Shown in pieces: positions 32,229 to 41,568 of a stretch of 64,000 nucleotides of DNA (position 1 is the first letter of the stretch; every line of letters begins with the position of its first letter). The stretch spans positions 1,736,001-1,800,000 of the forward strand of contig NZ_CP009288.1 in NCBI RefSeq assembly GCF_000756615.1. The letters run 5' to 3'. The notes beneath the pieces are model-generated. The model was not told where the DNA came from. It worked only from the letters and a program-made list of their open reading frames with translations, and did no database searches. The position numbers and the translations under genes are program-made. The stretch comes from Paenibacillus durus (GTDB lineage Bacteria > Bacillota > Bacilli > Paenibacillales > Paenibacillaceae).

Positions 32229-32442
32229 TGCTGAAAAATCCTGTTCGACGAAAATTGCGTGATTATTTGAGTCCGCGCAGGTACAGCCGGATCAAAAGCC
32301 GATTTATGCCATTGATGATTTTGATTTGGCCATGCACATGTATATACGGGATGGGAAGATACGAAACAACAGCCCGTCTAACTTATTGAAATGCCCGTTC
32401 ACATAAAGCGTATACGTCGTTGTCCCTCCCGTTAATGGCGTA

Positions 32443-32556
32443 AACAATACTAGGTTGACACTACATTTTCCTGGTAGCCGAGCAGTTCTATAAGACACCC
32501 GCAGTACCTCGCTGCCTGGCTGTCGTGTAAGACCGGTGCTCGGGTGCCAGTGGTTC
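32443..32556. repeat. Degenerate direct repeat, copy 1
   Basis: This stretch aligns base for base in blocks with 33914-34030: CAATACTAGGTTGACAC, TTTTCCTGGTAGCCGAGCAGTTC, ACCGGTGCTCGG and GTTCATAACT. Both are probably relics of the same gene or element, and they bracket the three-gene operon between them. Confidence 0.6.
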
Positions 32557-33205
32557 ATAACTCGTCTTTGAACTTGATCCGTGTCACCTTGATCTCGGCA
32601 TTCCCGGCTTTCCATTCTTTCGGCACCGTCTTGGCAGTATAAAAATGGTCACTGTCAAGTTGGAACGTGTAATTCGGCTTCAGTTCCTTGTAATCGAAAT
32701 CCATATCGTTTACCGGAGTATACGATTCCTCGGCGATATTGTTGCCGTTCACGTCCTTGAAATAGACCGTGACCTCAATCTCGGAGAGGATCTTGTTCCC
32801 CTTGTTTTTGATTTTGAACATGACGCCCGGTACCTTCCCGTCGAGCAGGGAGTCGAAATACTTCGCCTGGAAGTCGGAGACCTGGATCAAGTTGTTGATG
32901 TATTCTTGCTCTACGGTTGTATTGTACTTGCTCGTGTCTGTTGCAGACGGGTTAGCCTGCTTTCGATACAGGTCCAGTTTCTCTTTCAACTGCTCGTTTT
33001 CAGTCCGCAGTTGTTCGAGTTCGGCGAGTTGTTTCGCCTGTTCGTCCGACTTTTTCTTTGCCGCGTCCAGATCCGTCGTTGCCGTGGTGAGTTTGGCAGA
33101 AAGAGTGGTTTTCTCTTTCTCTATCGTGTCGTATTTGCCCTGCGAGACGCAGCCGGCTAGCAGGAAAGGGACCATCAGCATGACGATCCATTTAGTTGTC
33201 TTCAT
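32555..33205 (-). CDS. Lipoprotein with coiled coil and FxLYD-like beta domain
   Basis: A 216-residue protein: lipoprotein signal with lipobox LAGC (residues ~16-19), a heptad-rich coiled coil (residues ~26-85: LSAKLTTATTDLDAAKKK, ELEQLRTENEQLKEKL) and a C-terminal beta domain (GVMFKIKNKGNKILSEIEVTVYFKDVNG) like FxLYD/DUF3426-type immunoglobulin-like folds. It is anchored outside the membrane; function unknown. It is the third gene after DUF3006 and Excalibur genes, in the same direction. The 3' end touches direct-repeat copy 1. Confidence 0.8.
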   Translation of the reverse strand: MKTTKWIVMLMVPFLLAGCVSQGKYDTIEKEKTTLSAKLTTATTDLDAAKKKSDEQAKQLAELEQLRTENEQLKEKLDLYRKQANPSATDTSKYNTTVEQEYINNLIQVSDFQAKYFDSLLDGKVPGVMFKIKNKGNKILSEIEVTVYFKDVNGNNIAEESYTPVNDMDFDYKELKPNYTFQLDSDHFYTAKTVPKEWKAGNAEIKVTRIKFKDEL

Positions 33206-33251
33206 GTTTGCCCCCCAAATTGATCAAGTCTTTACGTCTTATTCGGCTCGC

Positions 33252-33506
33252 TTACCGCTCGCAAGCGATGCCATCCTTGTCGCGATCGCTCTTCTTGTTT
33301 GCTTCGTACAGCGCCTTCGAGACTAACGGCTTGTACTTTGTCTTGCCGCCTTTGTTTTTAATCCCGGCCGCTTTAGCGACACCACCCGGATAGTCTGCAT
33401 TCAGCGCCTTGCAGTTCTGATACCTTTTGGCACCTTCGGCGCTTACCGGCAGGGCGGCGCCGAGCAGCAGGGCGGTGGCCAAAAGGGCCCATGTGAGTTT
33501 TCTCAT
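33252..33506 (-). CDS. Secreted Excalibur calcium-binding domain protein
   Basis: From ATG 33506 the protein has 84 residues: a signal peptide (MRKLTWALLATALLLGAALPVSA) and an Excalibur domain (YQNCKALNADYPGGV ending in DRDKDGIACER), with the DxDxDGxxC calcium loop and two conserved cysteines. I preferred this start because GGGAGG lies ~9 bases upstream; the ATG at 33524 would contain that site. It overlaps the DUF3006 gene by ATGA. Excalibur proteins bind Ca2+ at the cell surface, often beside secreted nucleases. Confidence 0.88.
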   Translation of the reverse strand: MRKLTWALLATALLLGAALPVSAEGAKRYQNCKALNADYPGGVAKAAGIKNKGGKTKYKPLVSKALYEANKKSDRDKDGIACER

Positions 33507-33772
33507 CCAGTTAAGTCCTCCCATACGTCGTACATCAAGTCATAGATTTCCTTCTCCCGGGCTGCCTTCCGCTTTCGGTCCAGCCTGACCTTTAGACCAT
33601 CCATGATGACAGCATCGCCCGGTTTGACGCTTCTCGGCAAGCGGCTGCGCGGGATGTCCTGTGTGGCGCCCTTCACTTCAATTATTGCAAGGTCGCCCTC
33701 GAACCGATCAATAAAGCAGAAGACGGGTTTGGAGACCATGTAGTGGCGAAGCACCTTTAGTTCAACCTCCAT
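33503..33772 (-). CDS. DUF3006 family protein
   Basis: An 89-residue protein with the DUF3006 core FIDRFEGDLAIIEVKGATQDIPRSRLPRSVKPGD (residues ~21-55), a small beta-barrel-like domain of unknown function. In Bacillota these genes often neighbour Excalibur or metallo-beta-lactamase/ComEC-like DNA-handling genes. It is the first gene of the three-gene minus-strand operon and is coupled to the Excalibur gene by a four-base overlap. Confidence 0.82.
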   Translation of the reverse strand: MEVELKVLRHYMVSKPVFCFIDRFEGDLAIIEVKGATQDIPRSRLPRSVKPGDAVIMDGLKVRLDRKRKAAREKEIYDLMYDVWEDLTG

Positions 33773-34586
33773 TCCATCGTATTTCTGTCGATCTCGATCG
33801 TTTCCTACCGGTTGGGAAAAGGCTACTCACGAATTTCCGAATTTCGTGTGGCCGCTTACCTCAGGCTTTACACTTTCCACAAGCTGCTACCTCCTCCGTG
33901 AATCAATGGCTAAGCAATACCAGGTGGACACATCTTTTTCCTGGTTGCCGAGCAGTTCCGTATGGCGTCCCACGCCTGCCGTCCGCGGTCGACGGTTATG
34001 TAGTACCGGTGCTCGGTGACAAGTTCATAACTGATCTCGTTCAGGAATGCGAGGTAAATGTGCGTGCGGACAAAACGCTCCTCGGATGCCGTAGGATATA
34101 CTGGATCACTTTTTCAACATCTTTCTAATACGTTCGGTTGCTCATGCCATGACTCTTATAGGTAAGCATCTTATAGTTTTTTGGCTAGGATGATTAGTTC
34201 GTAACTTGGAGCCACAGATAAGGAGACGAGTGAAATTGTGAAATTGGCATCGCGCGGGATTGACTGTAACGTTTTTCCCCCTAAACTGATAATAAATTAC
34301 AAATCTCAGTCTATCAGTTTTAGGTAAAATTTACTATGAGTATTTCTATAATGAACAATATTATAAAGCTTATTAGACTAGACTAAGATCTAACGATTCC
34401 ACTGCATACCTAAATAGAGCCAATGATGACTAACTTAATGTAACTTATAAAGAAAAACTCTTCCATTTGATGTATAATAAATACGTTTAAATATAATTCG
34501 TAAGTCCTACTGGAATAATTTCGATAATCATCGAATTAAAAGATCTGCCTCGGCTTAGTAATAGAAATCGAAAGGGGATTTCCCAC
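33773..34586. other. Gene-poor interval containing direct-repeat copy 2 and a hairpin
   Basis: This ~810-base gap holds direct-repeat copy 2 at 33914-34030 (CAATACCAGGTGGACAC, TTTTTCCTGGTTGCCGAGCAGTTCC, ACCGGTGCTCGG, GTTCATAACT). On the minus strand copy 2 reads as a short open peptide stretch, which suggests a gene relic. A hairpin (CCTAAACTGATA/TATCAGTTTTAGG) lies at 34280-34324. A 29-codon ORF from GTG 34238 has AAGGAGACGAG before it but no recognisable product. The AT-rich right half should contain the helicase promoter; I could not fix its boxes. Confidence 0.45.
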
Positions 34587-37500
34587 TTGCAAGACTTGTT
34601 ACAAAAAATTCAGGATCGTCTAACCGATCTAACAGCGAAAAACGCAAGCCTACGTCTCCTGAAACTACATAAAAAAAATCATTTTGATGCGCATCACTTT
34701 ATAAATTTGCCTGACGGACAAGGTTTTATGATGCTGGATCGACTCCAGAAAGAGAAAACAATTCTAATGCCTGTCTCATCGATTGATGAAAAATGGAATA
34801 ATCACAGTCGATCTTTGGCAAGTCTAAAACGCGAGATTGATTTGATAGAGCAAGAAACAGGAGCTAACGTTTTTCATGTGGCCTACGGATTTCTCGAAGG
34901 CTACTTGAATCCAGATTTTTATGTCCGATCTCCTATTCTTTTGTATCCGGCTAAACTTGTGAGGCTGCAAATTCGCAATGTTCTACACTGGGCCTTGGAA
35001 TGGGACGAGGATGAAGTCCCGTTTTTTAATCGTTCCCTCCAATTAGCTCTGCGACGCTTTAGCAATGTAGATCTATCTCAACTTTCTGCAGAGTTGGAAA
35101 CATGTAAACCTCGAGAACTCTTGGATAAAGTCATTAGCTTATGTGAAACAAATAGAGTGGACATAAAATGGGATACTGATTCTAAGATGCTTCCTTTTCC
35201 AGATATGCGTCGGGACGACATACCCGGCTTTGGGCCTGGTTTTGTTTTAAAGCCATTTGTAGTCATGGGGAAGTTTAGGCAAAGTGCCAGCCCTCTTCTG
35301 CAAGATTACGATCATTTAATGCAGAACCCACCTAGTGAAGGGATTTTATCTACTATGCTGGATGGCAATGCTAATGAAAGGGATTTGGAGGAAGTGGACA
35401 AGGAAGTGTTAAATCTGGTCCACGAAAAAGAAACTTATTTTGTTCTCGATACAGATGCGAGTCAAGAGGCAGCTGTTGTAGCATCACATAACCGACAAGG
35501 CCTTATTGTTCATGGTCCGCCTGGAACCGGCAAATCTCAAGTGATTGCCAATTTGGTGGCAGATAGGTTGGCACGCGGACAAAAAGTATTGGTTGTCTGT
35601 CAAAAGCCGGTTGCCCTCGAAGTGGTTTACAACCGTTTGAGTAGTCTTAATTTAAATCGACACGCGGCCTTGCTTCGAGATTCAATGAAAGACCGAAATT
35701 CGGCTTACGCTACATTGTTATCTATCTTCGAAAATGGAGCTTCCTTTGCTAATGACAATGAGCATGAGCGGGTATCGGAGGAAATGCATACCTTGGCTAC
35801 TAAATTGAATGTTATCGCTGGTTCATTGCATCAAGAGCGCCCTTTTGGCAGGACACTCCATCAGCTTTATTCCAAAGCCATATGGGATGACAAGTTAATT
35901 ATGCCTGTAAAGGATTTAGTACCGAGTGTTACATATACGAACCTACAAGAACGAAAAGTTGAGCTTGAAACGATCATTGAATTAATGAAAAAATATGATC
36001 GCAACGACTACCCTTGGGCTAACAGAAGGAGCTTTGCCAACTTTACAGCTGATCACCATTACAAGCTTCATACTTTGCTTGCCAATATTATGGATAACAC
36101 TAGTAAAGCACTTGACATTCAAAACGGTGAAAAGTTTGCAACTGCCCCTGAGCATCATGTGGAACACATTAGTATTTTGAAAAAATTAAATCAAGAAATG
36201 CCTAGCTATAATAGTAAAGTAGCTAAGTATTGGGAAACTGAGGAACCGGATTTCCGGCTCGTCCGTAAAACGTTTAGTGAGCTTGACAGTGCGATTCGTA
36301 CGTGGGACTCTGACAATACTCCTGCACAAGGATATTCTGTTGAGGAAGCCCGGTTAATGGTTGAAAAAATAAACGACTATCAGACTTACCTAACCAAATG
36401 GACAAGAGTATTCTCCACGAAATGGCGAAAAATACGCCGTGAAGTAGAGGCAGCTGCTTCTGGCCGTGGCATTAGTCCAGTGACATTACAATCACAATTG
36501 GATCTCTATTTATCTATGGAGGAAGTTAAGCAAAAAACTATTCTTCACCCAATACTGGAGGACATACCATTTTCAGATAACGTCCAGGATTGGGAAATGT
36601 GGGGATTGGAGAAACAGAAGGCTATTCAATTCTTGCAAGTATATCTAGAAGCTTCAGAAAAATTTCCTCAGTGGGTTACTCCTATAACCGATTCATTTTC
36701 TAAGGATGAATTTGAGAACAAGTTGAGTTCAGCTATCCAGTTAGGGGAGCTGACTGCCTCTTTACTTCGTACTTTAGAAACCTTGAATGGGTACCTTAGT
36801 GAAAAAGAAATAACTAATATTTCGAAAGACTTCAAAAAGGGTACTACGAGGGTTTCTTTGTTTAATGAGATGGTAAGAACACTGGAACATTTTGATAGTA
36901 TGTGCAGATTAGATCAATTGAAGGCAGAAACGGATGAATTGAATACCAAGCTCCTGCAGAGATGTAAGGAGAAAATGCATTTCGAAGAGGACAGTTGGCC
37001 TGATCTGATTGAAAATAGTTTCTTGCACGCTTGGATTCTCCAGATCGAAGAACAGGAGCCCCATGTTAAAGACGTATCGACGGAAATCTTTGAGCGGAAC
37101 AGGTCTCGTTATATTCAACTGCATAAAGAAAAACGTAAGGCAGTACCAGGTTGGATCAATCGGCGATTAAGTGTTAAGGCTAACGAAGTAGGGATTAGTG
37201 GAAAATCTAGCTTAAAGCGAGAAGCCCAAAAGAAGCGGAAGCAATCAACACTTCGACAGATTTTTGCAACCTATCCCGACGATATTTTGAAGCTGATCCC
37301 TTGCTGGCTTTGTACCCCTGAGACAGTTTCCACTGTTTTCCCAATGACTCCTGGTTTGTTTGACTTGATTGTGTTCGATGAAGCGTCTCAATGTTCCGTA
37401 GAAAATGCTATACCAACTTTATACCGGGGTAAGCAAGTGGTTGTTGCAGGAGATGAAAAACAGCTTCCGCCTAGCGATTATTTTAAGAACTCTACAGAAG

Positions 37501-38654
37501 AAGACGAAGGCGAGGACGAAGAGTTAGCGTCTCAGGATCGTGCGGATAAAGCACAGAGTTTGCTGGAGTGGAGCAAGCCGTACTTTGCTGATATTTGGCT
37601 TACGTGGCACTATCGTTCTCAAAATGATGCGTTGATTAATTTTTCAAATTATGCTTTTTACGGTTGCCGAATGGAGATCGCTCCTTCTGCCCACCGTCCG
37701 GAAGGAAGGCCAATAAGCTTTTATCAGGTAGAGGGAAAGTGGGTCAACAACCAAAACCAAAAAGAAGCTGAAAAGATAGTTGAGCTGGTGATTGATACTT
37801 TAAAAAGTGATGAGTTGAAACCAACAATTGGTATTATCACCTTTAACAGTCCTCAAACGGAAGCTATCTATGAAATGCTGGATGAAGCGGGAAGAAAAGA
37901 TCCTGAAGTTCAAGTCCTGATCGACGAAGCGAAAAGCCGTAGAAATGGTGATGAATTTGTAGGATTGTTTGTAAAAAATATCGATAACGTTCAAGGGGAC
38001 GAACGGGATATCATTTTCTTTTCTGTGGCTTATGCCAAAAACGAAGAAGGGCGAATGGTTAGCAATTTTGGTCCTTTATCCCAAGGAGCAGGCGAAAACC
38101 GTTTGAACGTTGCAGTAACCCGGGCTAAGAAAAAAATACACATCGTATGTTCTTTCGATCCAAGAGAATGGAACCGGGCAGAAACATATGCTCCGGGCGT
38201 GCGTCTCTTTAAACGCTATCTAGAATATGGTAAGGCTGTATCAGACGGAGATAGAGATCAAGTTCATCGTATCCTAAAGGGTCTATTGGAGGGCACTACT
38301 GTTAACGGACGCAGTGATCTGGTATTCGATAGCCCCTTTGAAATTGAGGTGTACGAAGGGTTATTAGATCTTGATTATTCAGTTGATACGCAAGTAGGAT
38401 TCTCTGGATATCGAATTGATTTAGGAATTATACACCCGAATAACAATGAACGTTATATCCTTGGGGTTGAGTGTGATGGCGCTATGTTCCACTCCTCAAA
38501 GGTAGCGCGGGAACGGGACTACTATAGGCAGAGATTCTTGGAAAGCCACGGATGGACAATTCATCGGATTTGGAGCCGGAGCTGGTGGAAAAATCGTTCT
38601 GGTGAACTTGAGAAAGTACGGCAACATGTAGATAAGTTGAATATAAAAAGCTGA
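34587..38654 (+). CDS. DUF4011-SF1 helicase-nuclease, Hhe-like phage defence protein
   Basis: A single 1355-residue protein. The N-terminal ~270 residues resemble DUF4011. Walker A HGPPGTGKS lies at ~308-316. After a long helical insert come Walker B IVFDEAS (~929-935), GDEKQLPP, HYRSQNDALI (~1010), VQGDERDIIFFSVA (~1136) and the arginine-containing NVAVTRAKKKIHIV: the full SF1 Upf1/Dna2-type set. The last ~110 residues (FSGYRIDLGI, LGVECDGAMFHSS, ERDYYRQRFLESHGW) are a Vsr/MTES_1575-type PD-(D/E)xK nuclease. This is the architecture of Hhe-type single-gene defence systems. Start TTG 34587 follows AAAGGGG. Its AT-rich composition differs from the neighbouring operons, indicating transfer. Confidence 0.85.
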   Translation: MQDLLQKIQDRLTDLTAKNASLRLLKLHKKNHFDAHHFINLPDGQGFMMLDRLQKEKTILMPVSSIDEKWNNHSRSLASLKREIDLIEQETGANVFHVAYGFLEGYLNPDFYVRSPILLYPAKLVRLQIRNVLHWALEWDEDEVPFFNRSLQLALRRFSNVDLSQLSAELETCKPRELLDKVISLCETNRVDIKWDTDSKMLPFPDMRRDDIPGFGPGFVLKPFVVMGKFRQSASPLLQDYDHLMQNPPSEGILSTMLDGNANERDLEEVDKEVLNLVHEKETYFVLDTDASQEAAVVASHNRQGLIVHGPPGTGKSQVIANLVADRLARGQKVLVVCQKPVALEVVYNRLSSLNLNRHAALLRDSMKDRNSAYATLLSIFENGASFANDNEHERVSEEMHTLATKLNVIAGSLHQERPFGRTLHQLYSKAIWDDKLIMPVKDLVPSVTYTNLQERKVELETIIELMKKYDRNDYPWANRRSFANFTADHHYKLHTLLANIMDNTSKALDIQNGEKFATAPEHHVEHISILKKLNQEMPSYNSKVAKYWETEEPDFRLVRKTFSELDSAIRTWDSDNTPAQGYSVEEARLMVEKINDYQTYLTKWTRVFSTKWRKIRREVEAAASGRGISPVTLQSQLDLYLSMEEVKQKTILHPILEDIPFSDNVQDWEMWGLEKQKAIQFLQVYLEASEKFPQWVTPITDSFSKDEFENKLSSAIQLGELTASLLRTLETLNGYLSEKEITNISKDFKKGTTRVSLFNEMVRTLEHFDSMCRLDQLKAETDELNTKLLQRCKEKMHFEEDSWPDLIENSFLHAWILQIEEQEPHVKDVSTEIFERNRSRYIQLHKEKRKAVPGWINRRLSVKANEVGISGKSSLKREAQKKRKQSTLRQIFATYPDDILKLIPCWLCTPETVSTVFPMTPGLFDLIVFDEASQCSVENAIPTLYRGKQVVVAGDEKQLPPSDYFKNSTEEDEGEDEELASQDRADKAQSLLEWSKPYFADIWLTWHYRSQNDALINFSNYAFYGCRMEIAPSAHRPEGRPISFYQVEGKWVNNQNQKEAEKIVELVIDTLKSDELKPTIGIITFNSPQTEAIYEMLDEAGRKDPEVQVLIDEAKSRRNGDEFVGLFVKNIDNVQGDERDIIFFSVAYAKNEEGRMVSNFGPLSQGAGENRLNVAVTRAKKKIHIVCSFDPREWNRAETYAPGVRLFKRYLEYGKAVSDGDRDQVHRILKGLLEGTTVNGRSDLVFDSPFEIEVYEGLLDLDYSVDTQVGFSGYRIDLGIIHPNNNERYILGVECDGAMFHSSKVARERDYYRQRFLESHGWTIHRIWSRSWWKNRSGELEKVRQHVDKLNIKS

Positions 38655-38739
38655 ACTTCATAACTCAAAATAACTAGTCCAAGAAAATAATTCTACAGTT
38701 GTAGTCGGAAATACCAAGTACACTCAAGGAGGGAGCTTA

Positions 38740-39075
38740 ATGGATAATTCTCATTATAAAGTAAAAAAAACTGCTCCAAACTGGACTGAGGACCAGGATA
38801 AAATCATACGTAATTTTATTAATCAGTATAGAGAACTAGAGGCACGAACAAGAAGAGGAGAAAAAGTAAGAAGGAGAGAGGAGTTCGCAGAAGAAGTTTT
38901 AAAACAATACCCTATAATAGGAAACCATAAAGTAAAAGACATTGCTGGACACTTCAAATATATTAGTGAGGTATTAGATGGTAAGTATTCCGTTGAACGT
39001 ACACTAATAAAATATAAGCAACTGGTGGGAGCGGAGAAGATTATTATTATATTCAGTGACCGGGATTTTTTATAA
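38740..39075 (+). CDS. Small basic hypothetical protein following the defence helicase
   Basis: A 111-residue protein, rich in Lys/Arg/Glu (ELEARTRRGEKVRRREEFAEEVL). The beginning (NWTEDQDKIIRNFINQY) has the look of a Myb/SANT-like helical DNA-binding unit. AAGGAGGGAGC precedes ATG 38740, 85 bases after the helicase. It has the same AT-rich composition as the helicase gene, so it may travel with it as an accessory or regulatory subunit. I do not recognise the family. Confidence 0.6.
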   Translation: MDNSHYKVKKTAPNWTEDQDKIIRNFINQYRELEARTRRGEKVRRREEFAEEVLKQYPIIGNHKVKDIAGHFKYISEVLDGKYSVERTLIKYKQLVGAEKIIIIFSDRDFL

Positions 39076-39336
39076 AATCATCAAGCTCTTTTATTTTTAT
39101 ATTAGCTTTTCTGGTGTAGTGTGACTGTGAGCATAAAGTATATCTAATAAAGCTTTCCATTCTTCCAGGTTTGTTAACTTCAATGATCAAAATAGGAGCA
39201 GTTACTTGATTTTTTTGACCTCAGTTTTCTCCCGTACAGGCACTTCTGGGCCTTCGCCTACATACAATGAAATGACCGTGAACCCGTAAGACTTATTGAC
39301 CGGTTTCATTGTACAAGTGCGGGAGGTGTCGCCAAA

Positions 39337-40038
39337 GTGCCCGGATTTCTTAGCACCATTGCGCTGCTGATTAAAGAACTGACGCTGTTGGTATCGTATG
39401 TAAGGAACAACGCTTTTCCCCAACCGCTGACGGAGGAAGAGGAAAGCCGATACCTGGGGATGATGGCGGAGGGAGACGCCAGAGCCCGGAATTTGCTGAT
39501 TGAACATAACTTGCGGCTTGTAGCCCATATAGTGAAAAAATTCGATAACACCGGCGAAGACATGGAGGATCTGATCTCCATCGGAACGATCGGTCTCATC
39601 AAAGCGATCGAGAGCTACCGGCCTAACAAAGGGACGAAGCTTGCCACCTTCGCAGCCCGATGTATCGAGAATGAGATCCTCATGCACCTCCGTTCGCTTA
39701 AAAAGACCCGCAAGGACGTGTCGCTGCATGACCCGATCGGAACGGACAAAGAAGGTAACGAGATTACGCTCATCGATATCCTGGGCTCCGATACGGACGA
39801 TGTCATCAAGGAAGTGGACCTGAAGATCGAGAAGAGCAAGATCTACCGCAACCTCGACATCCTGGACGACCGGGAAAAAGAGGTGGTGGTCGGCCGTTTC
39901 GGCCTGGACACCGGGGGAGAGGAGCGTACACAGCGGGAGATCGCCAAAGAGCTGGGCATTAGCCGCAGCTACGTATCACGGATCGAGAAACGGGCGCTCA
40001 TGAAGCTGTATCATGAGTTTTATAAGGCGAAGAGGTAA
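39337..40038 (+). CDS. sigK: RNA polymerase sporulation sigma factor, pro-sigma-K
   Basis: The 233-residue protein has the hydrophobic pro-sequence and processing region KELTLLVSYVRNNAFPQPLTEEEE, followed by region 2 (NLRLVAHIVKKF, EDLISIGTIGLIKAIESY) and region 4 (TQREIAKELGISRSYVSRIEKRALMKLYHEFY), nearly identical to Bacillus SigK. It directs late mother-cell transcription after cleavage by SpoIVFB. Start GTG 39337 follows GGGAGGTG. The gene is whole, not split by a skin-like element as in B. subtilis. Its presence identifies a spore former. A terminator follows at 40121. Confidence 0.97.
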   Translation: MPGFLSTIALLIKELTLLVSYVRNNAFPQPLTEEEESRYLGMMAEGDARARNLLIEHNLRLVAHIVKKFDNTGEDMEDLISIGTIGLIKAIESYRPNKGTKLATFAARCIENEILMHLRSLKKTRKDVSLHDPIGTDKEGNEITLIDILGSDTDDVIKEVDLKIEKSKIYRNLDILDDREKEVVVGRFGLDTGGEERTQREIAKELGISRSYVSRIEKRALMKLYHEFYKAKR

Positions 40039-40120
40039 AATCTAAATATGCTGTCACAAAGAAATTCCTTGCATTGATATGGGTTTGAATTGTGTATAGC
40101 GAGCGGTGAAAAATAATAAT

Positions 40121-40159
40121 AGCCTAGACATTAGGAGGCACCCTATGTCCAGGCTTTTT
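40121..40159 (+). terminator. Terminator after sigK
   Basis: AGCCTAGACAT and ATGTCCAGGCT stem followed by TTTTTG; it also lies at the end of the convergent minus-strand relic. Confidence 0.85.
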
Positions 40160-40161
40160 GC

Positions 40162-40488
40162 TTATGAAAAGACAGGCTCTAATTCTATTTCACTAGTGCT
40201 AATACTCTGACTTTGTCGATACTCCATTGCTGCCATCGTTTGTATAAACTCAATTGTAGGGTCAATTTCTTGTACAATATCTTGTAACTCTTGAACAGTT
40301 GCATGAGCTCTTTCAATCTTGTTTCTAAAGCGGCTATTTTGTCTACGTCAGTTTCTGTTTGTAAAAGCTCTATGTTTTTAGCTATTTCTTGATGATATTT
40401 TTCTTCTTCTTTTTTGCGATTTTCTGTTCGAGAGCATTGACTTGCTGTTCCTTTTCAAGCAGTTGACGCTGTTGAATTTTCTGAACAT
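40162..40488 (-). pseudogene. Relic of a coiled-coil protein with several frameshifts
   Basis: On the minus strand GGGAGG precedes an ATG at 40488. The sensible peptides lie in three successive frames: QKIQQRQLLEKEQQVNALEQKIAKK, then EKYHQEIAKNIELLQTETDVDKIAALETRL, then RAHATVQELQDIVQEIDPTIEF ending at a TAA at 40162-40164. Each piece is heptad-like and continuous with the next if single bases are added or removed, mostly in A-runs. This indicates a decayed gene, or several sequencing errors in homopolymers. The original would have been ~105 residues. Function is unknown. Confidence 0.6.
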
Positions 40489-40703
40489 AGCAACCTCCCG
40501 TATGGTAATAATAACTATTGTATTGGGTTGCTAGTATATGACATGGGGCGTCTTGTTTCCGTTCTACGGCCGGGGATGCCTCGTTTTTTGGATAAGAACC
40601 AGTAAGATCAGGTAGCTGAAGGGATACTGAGCTTGCGACAGGGAAATCCGTACAGTACACTTTCTTTATCCAGTACTACCTCGAAAAAAGGAAGTGTTAA
40701 ACA

Positions 40704-41411
40704 ATGAATGTAGAAATGGTCATGCGGGAGCTTGAAGCGCTCGGCAAGGAACGAACCAAGAAAATATACAGCTCGAATGGCGCGCACGAACCGCTTTTTG
40801 GCGTGGCTACCGGCGCAATGAAGCCTATCTTCAAGAAAACTAAAATAAATCAGCCTCTGGCTGAGCAGCTTTACGCCACAGGGAATTACGACGCCATGTA
40901 TTTTGCCGGCATCATAGCCGACCCCAATGCAATGACGGAAGCCGATTTTGACCGATGGATGGATGCGGCTTATTTTTATATGCTGTCCGATTATGTAGTT
41001 GCAGTAACCTTGGCCGAAGCGGATATTGCACAAGAAGTTGCCGATAAATGGATCGCGAGCGGTGAAGAGCTGAGAATGTCAGCGGGCTGGAGCTGTTACT
41101 GCTGGCTGCTCGGCAGCCGACCGGACGATGAATTTTCCGAAAGCAAACTTGCCGGTATGCTTGAGATGGTGAAAAATACGATTCATGATTCACCAGAACG
41201 CACTAAATACGCAATGAACAACTTTTTATACACAGTGGCGGTATCCTATGTGCCTCTTCATGATAAAGCGTGTGAGACCGCAAGGACTGTAGGCGCTGTA
41301 GAAGTCAATAAGGATAAGGCCAAAAGCAAACTTCTTCACGCTTACGAAAATATTCAAAAGGCAGTCGACAAAGGGCAGGTTGGTTTTAAACGCAAGCATG
41401 TAAGATGTTGA
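40704..41411 (+). CDS. DNA alkylation repair (AlkD-like) HEAT-repeat protein
   Basis: A 235-residue all-helical protein starting MNVEMVMRELEALGKERTKKIYSSNG, with the AlkD-family pattern (GVATGAMKPIFKK, WIASGEELRMSAGWSCYCWLL). AlkD-type glycosylases remove bulky or N-alkylated purines using a HEAT-repeat solenoid. This branch of short AlkD-like proteins is common in Bacillota and less well characterised. GGAAGTG lies upstream of the start. It ends shortly before the hairpin at 41461. Confidence 0.82.
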   Translation: MNVEMVMRELEALGKERTKKIYSSNGAHEPLFGVATGAMKPIFKKTKINQPLAEQLYATGNYDAMYFAGIIADPNAMTEADFDRWMDAAYFYMLSDYVVAVTLAEADIAQEVADKWIASGEELRMSAGWSCYCWLLGSRPDDEFSESKLAGMLEMVKNTIHDSPERTKYAMNNFLYTVAVSYVPLHDKACETARTVGAVEVNKDKAKSKLLHAYENIQKAVDKGQVGFKRKHVRC

Positions 41412-41460
41412 CCGTGACAAAAGCTTAAACCTACTCCGAGACCGATAGCTCAGAAATGAA

Positions 41461-41490
41461 GAACCAGCAGCCACACAAGGCTGCTGGTTC
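41461..41490. terminator. Perfect hairpin after the AlkD-like gene
   Basis: GAACCAGCAGCC-ACACAA-GGCTGCTGGTTC, a 12-bp perfect stem. The plus-strand T-run is weak. Confidence 0.65.
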
Positions 41491-41568
41491 ATCGGGCTCA
41501 TTAGAATTTATAAAATTTCGAGGTGGAATTGTCTTCCCCTTCGTTTTTGTTTTTGGTAAGGTGAGGAT

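Noticed and set aside
32645..33326. Overlapping plus-strand ORFs across the lipoprotein gene
   Set aside because: The minus-strand reading has a clear lipobox and coiled coil with ribosome site; the plus-strand frames are its shadow.
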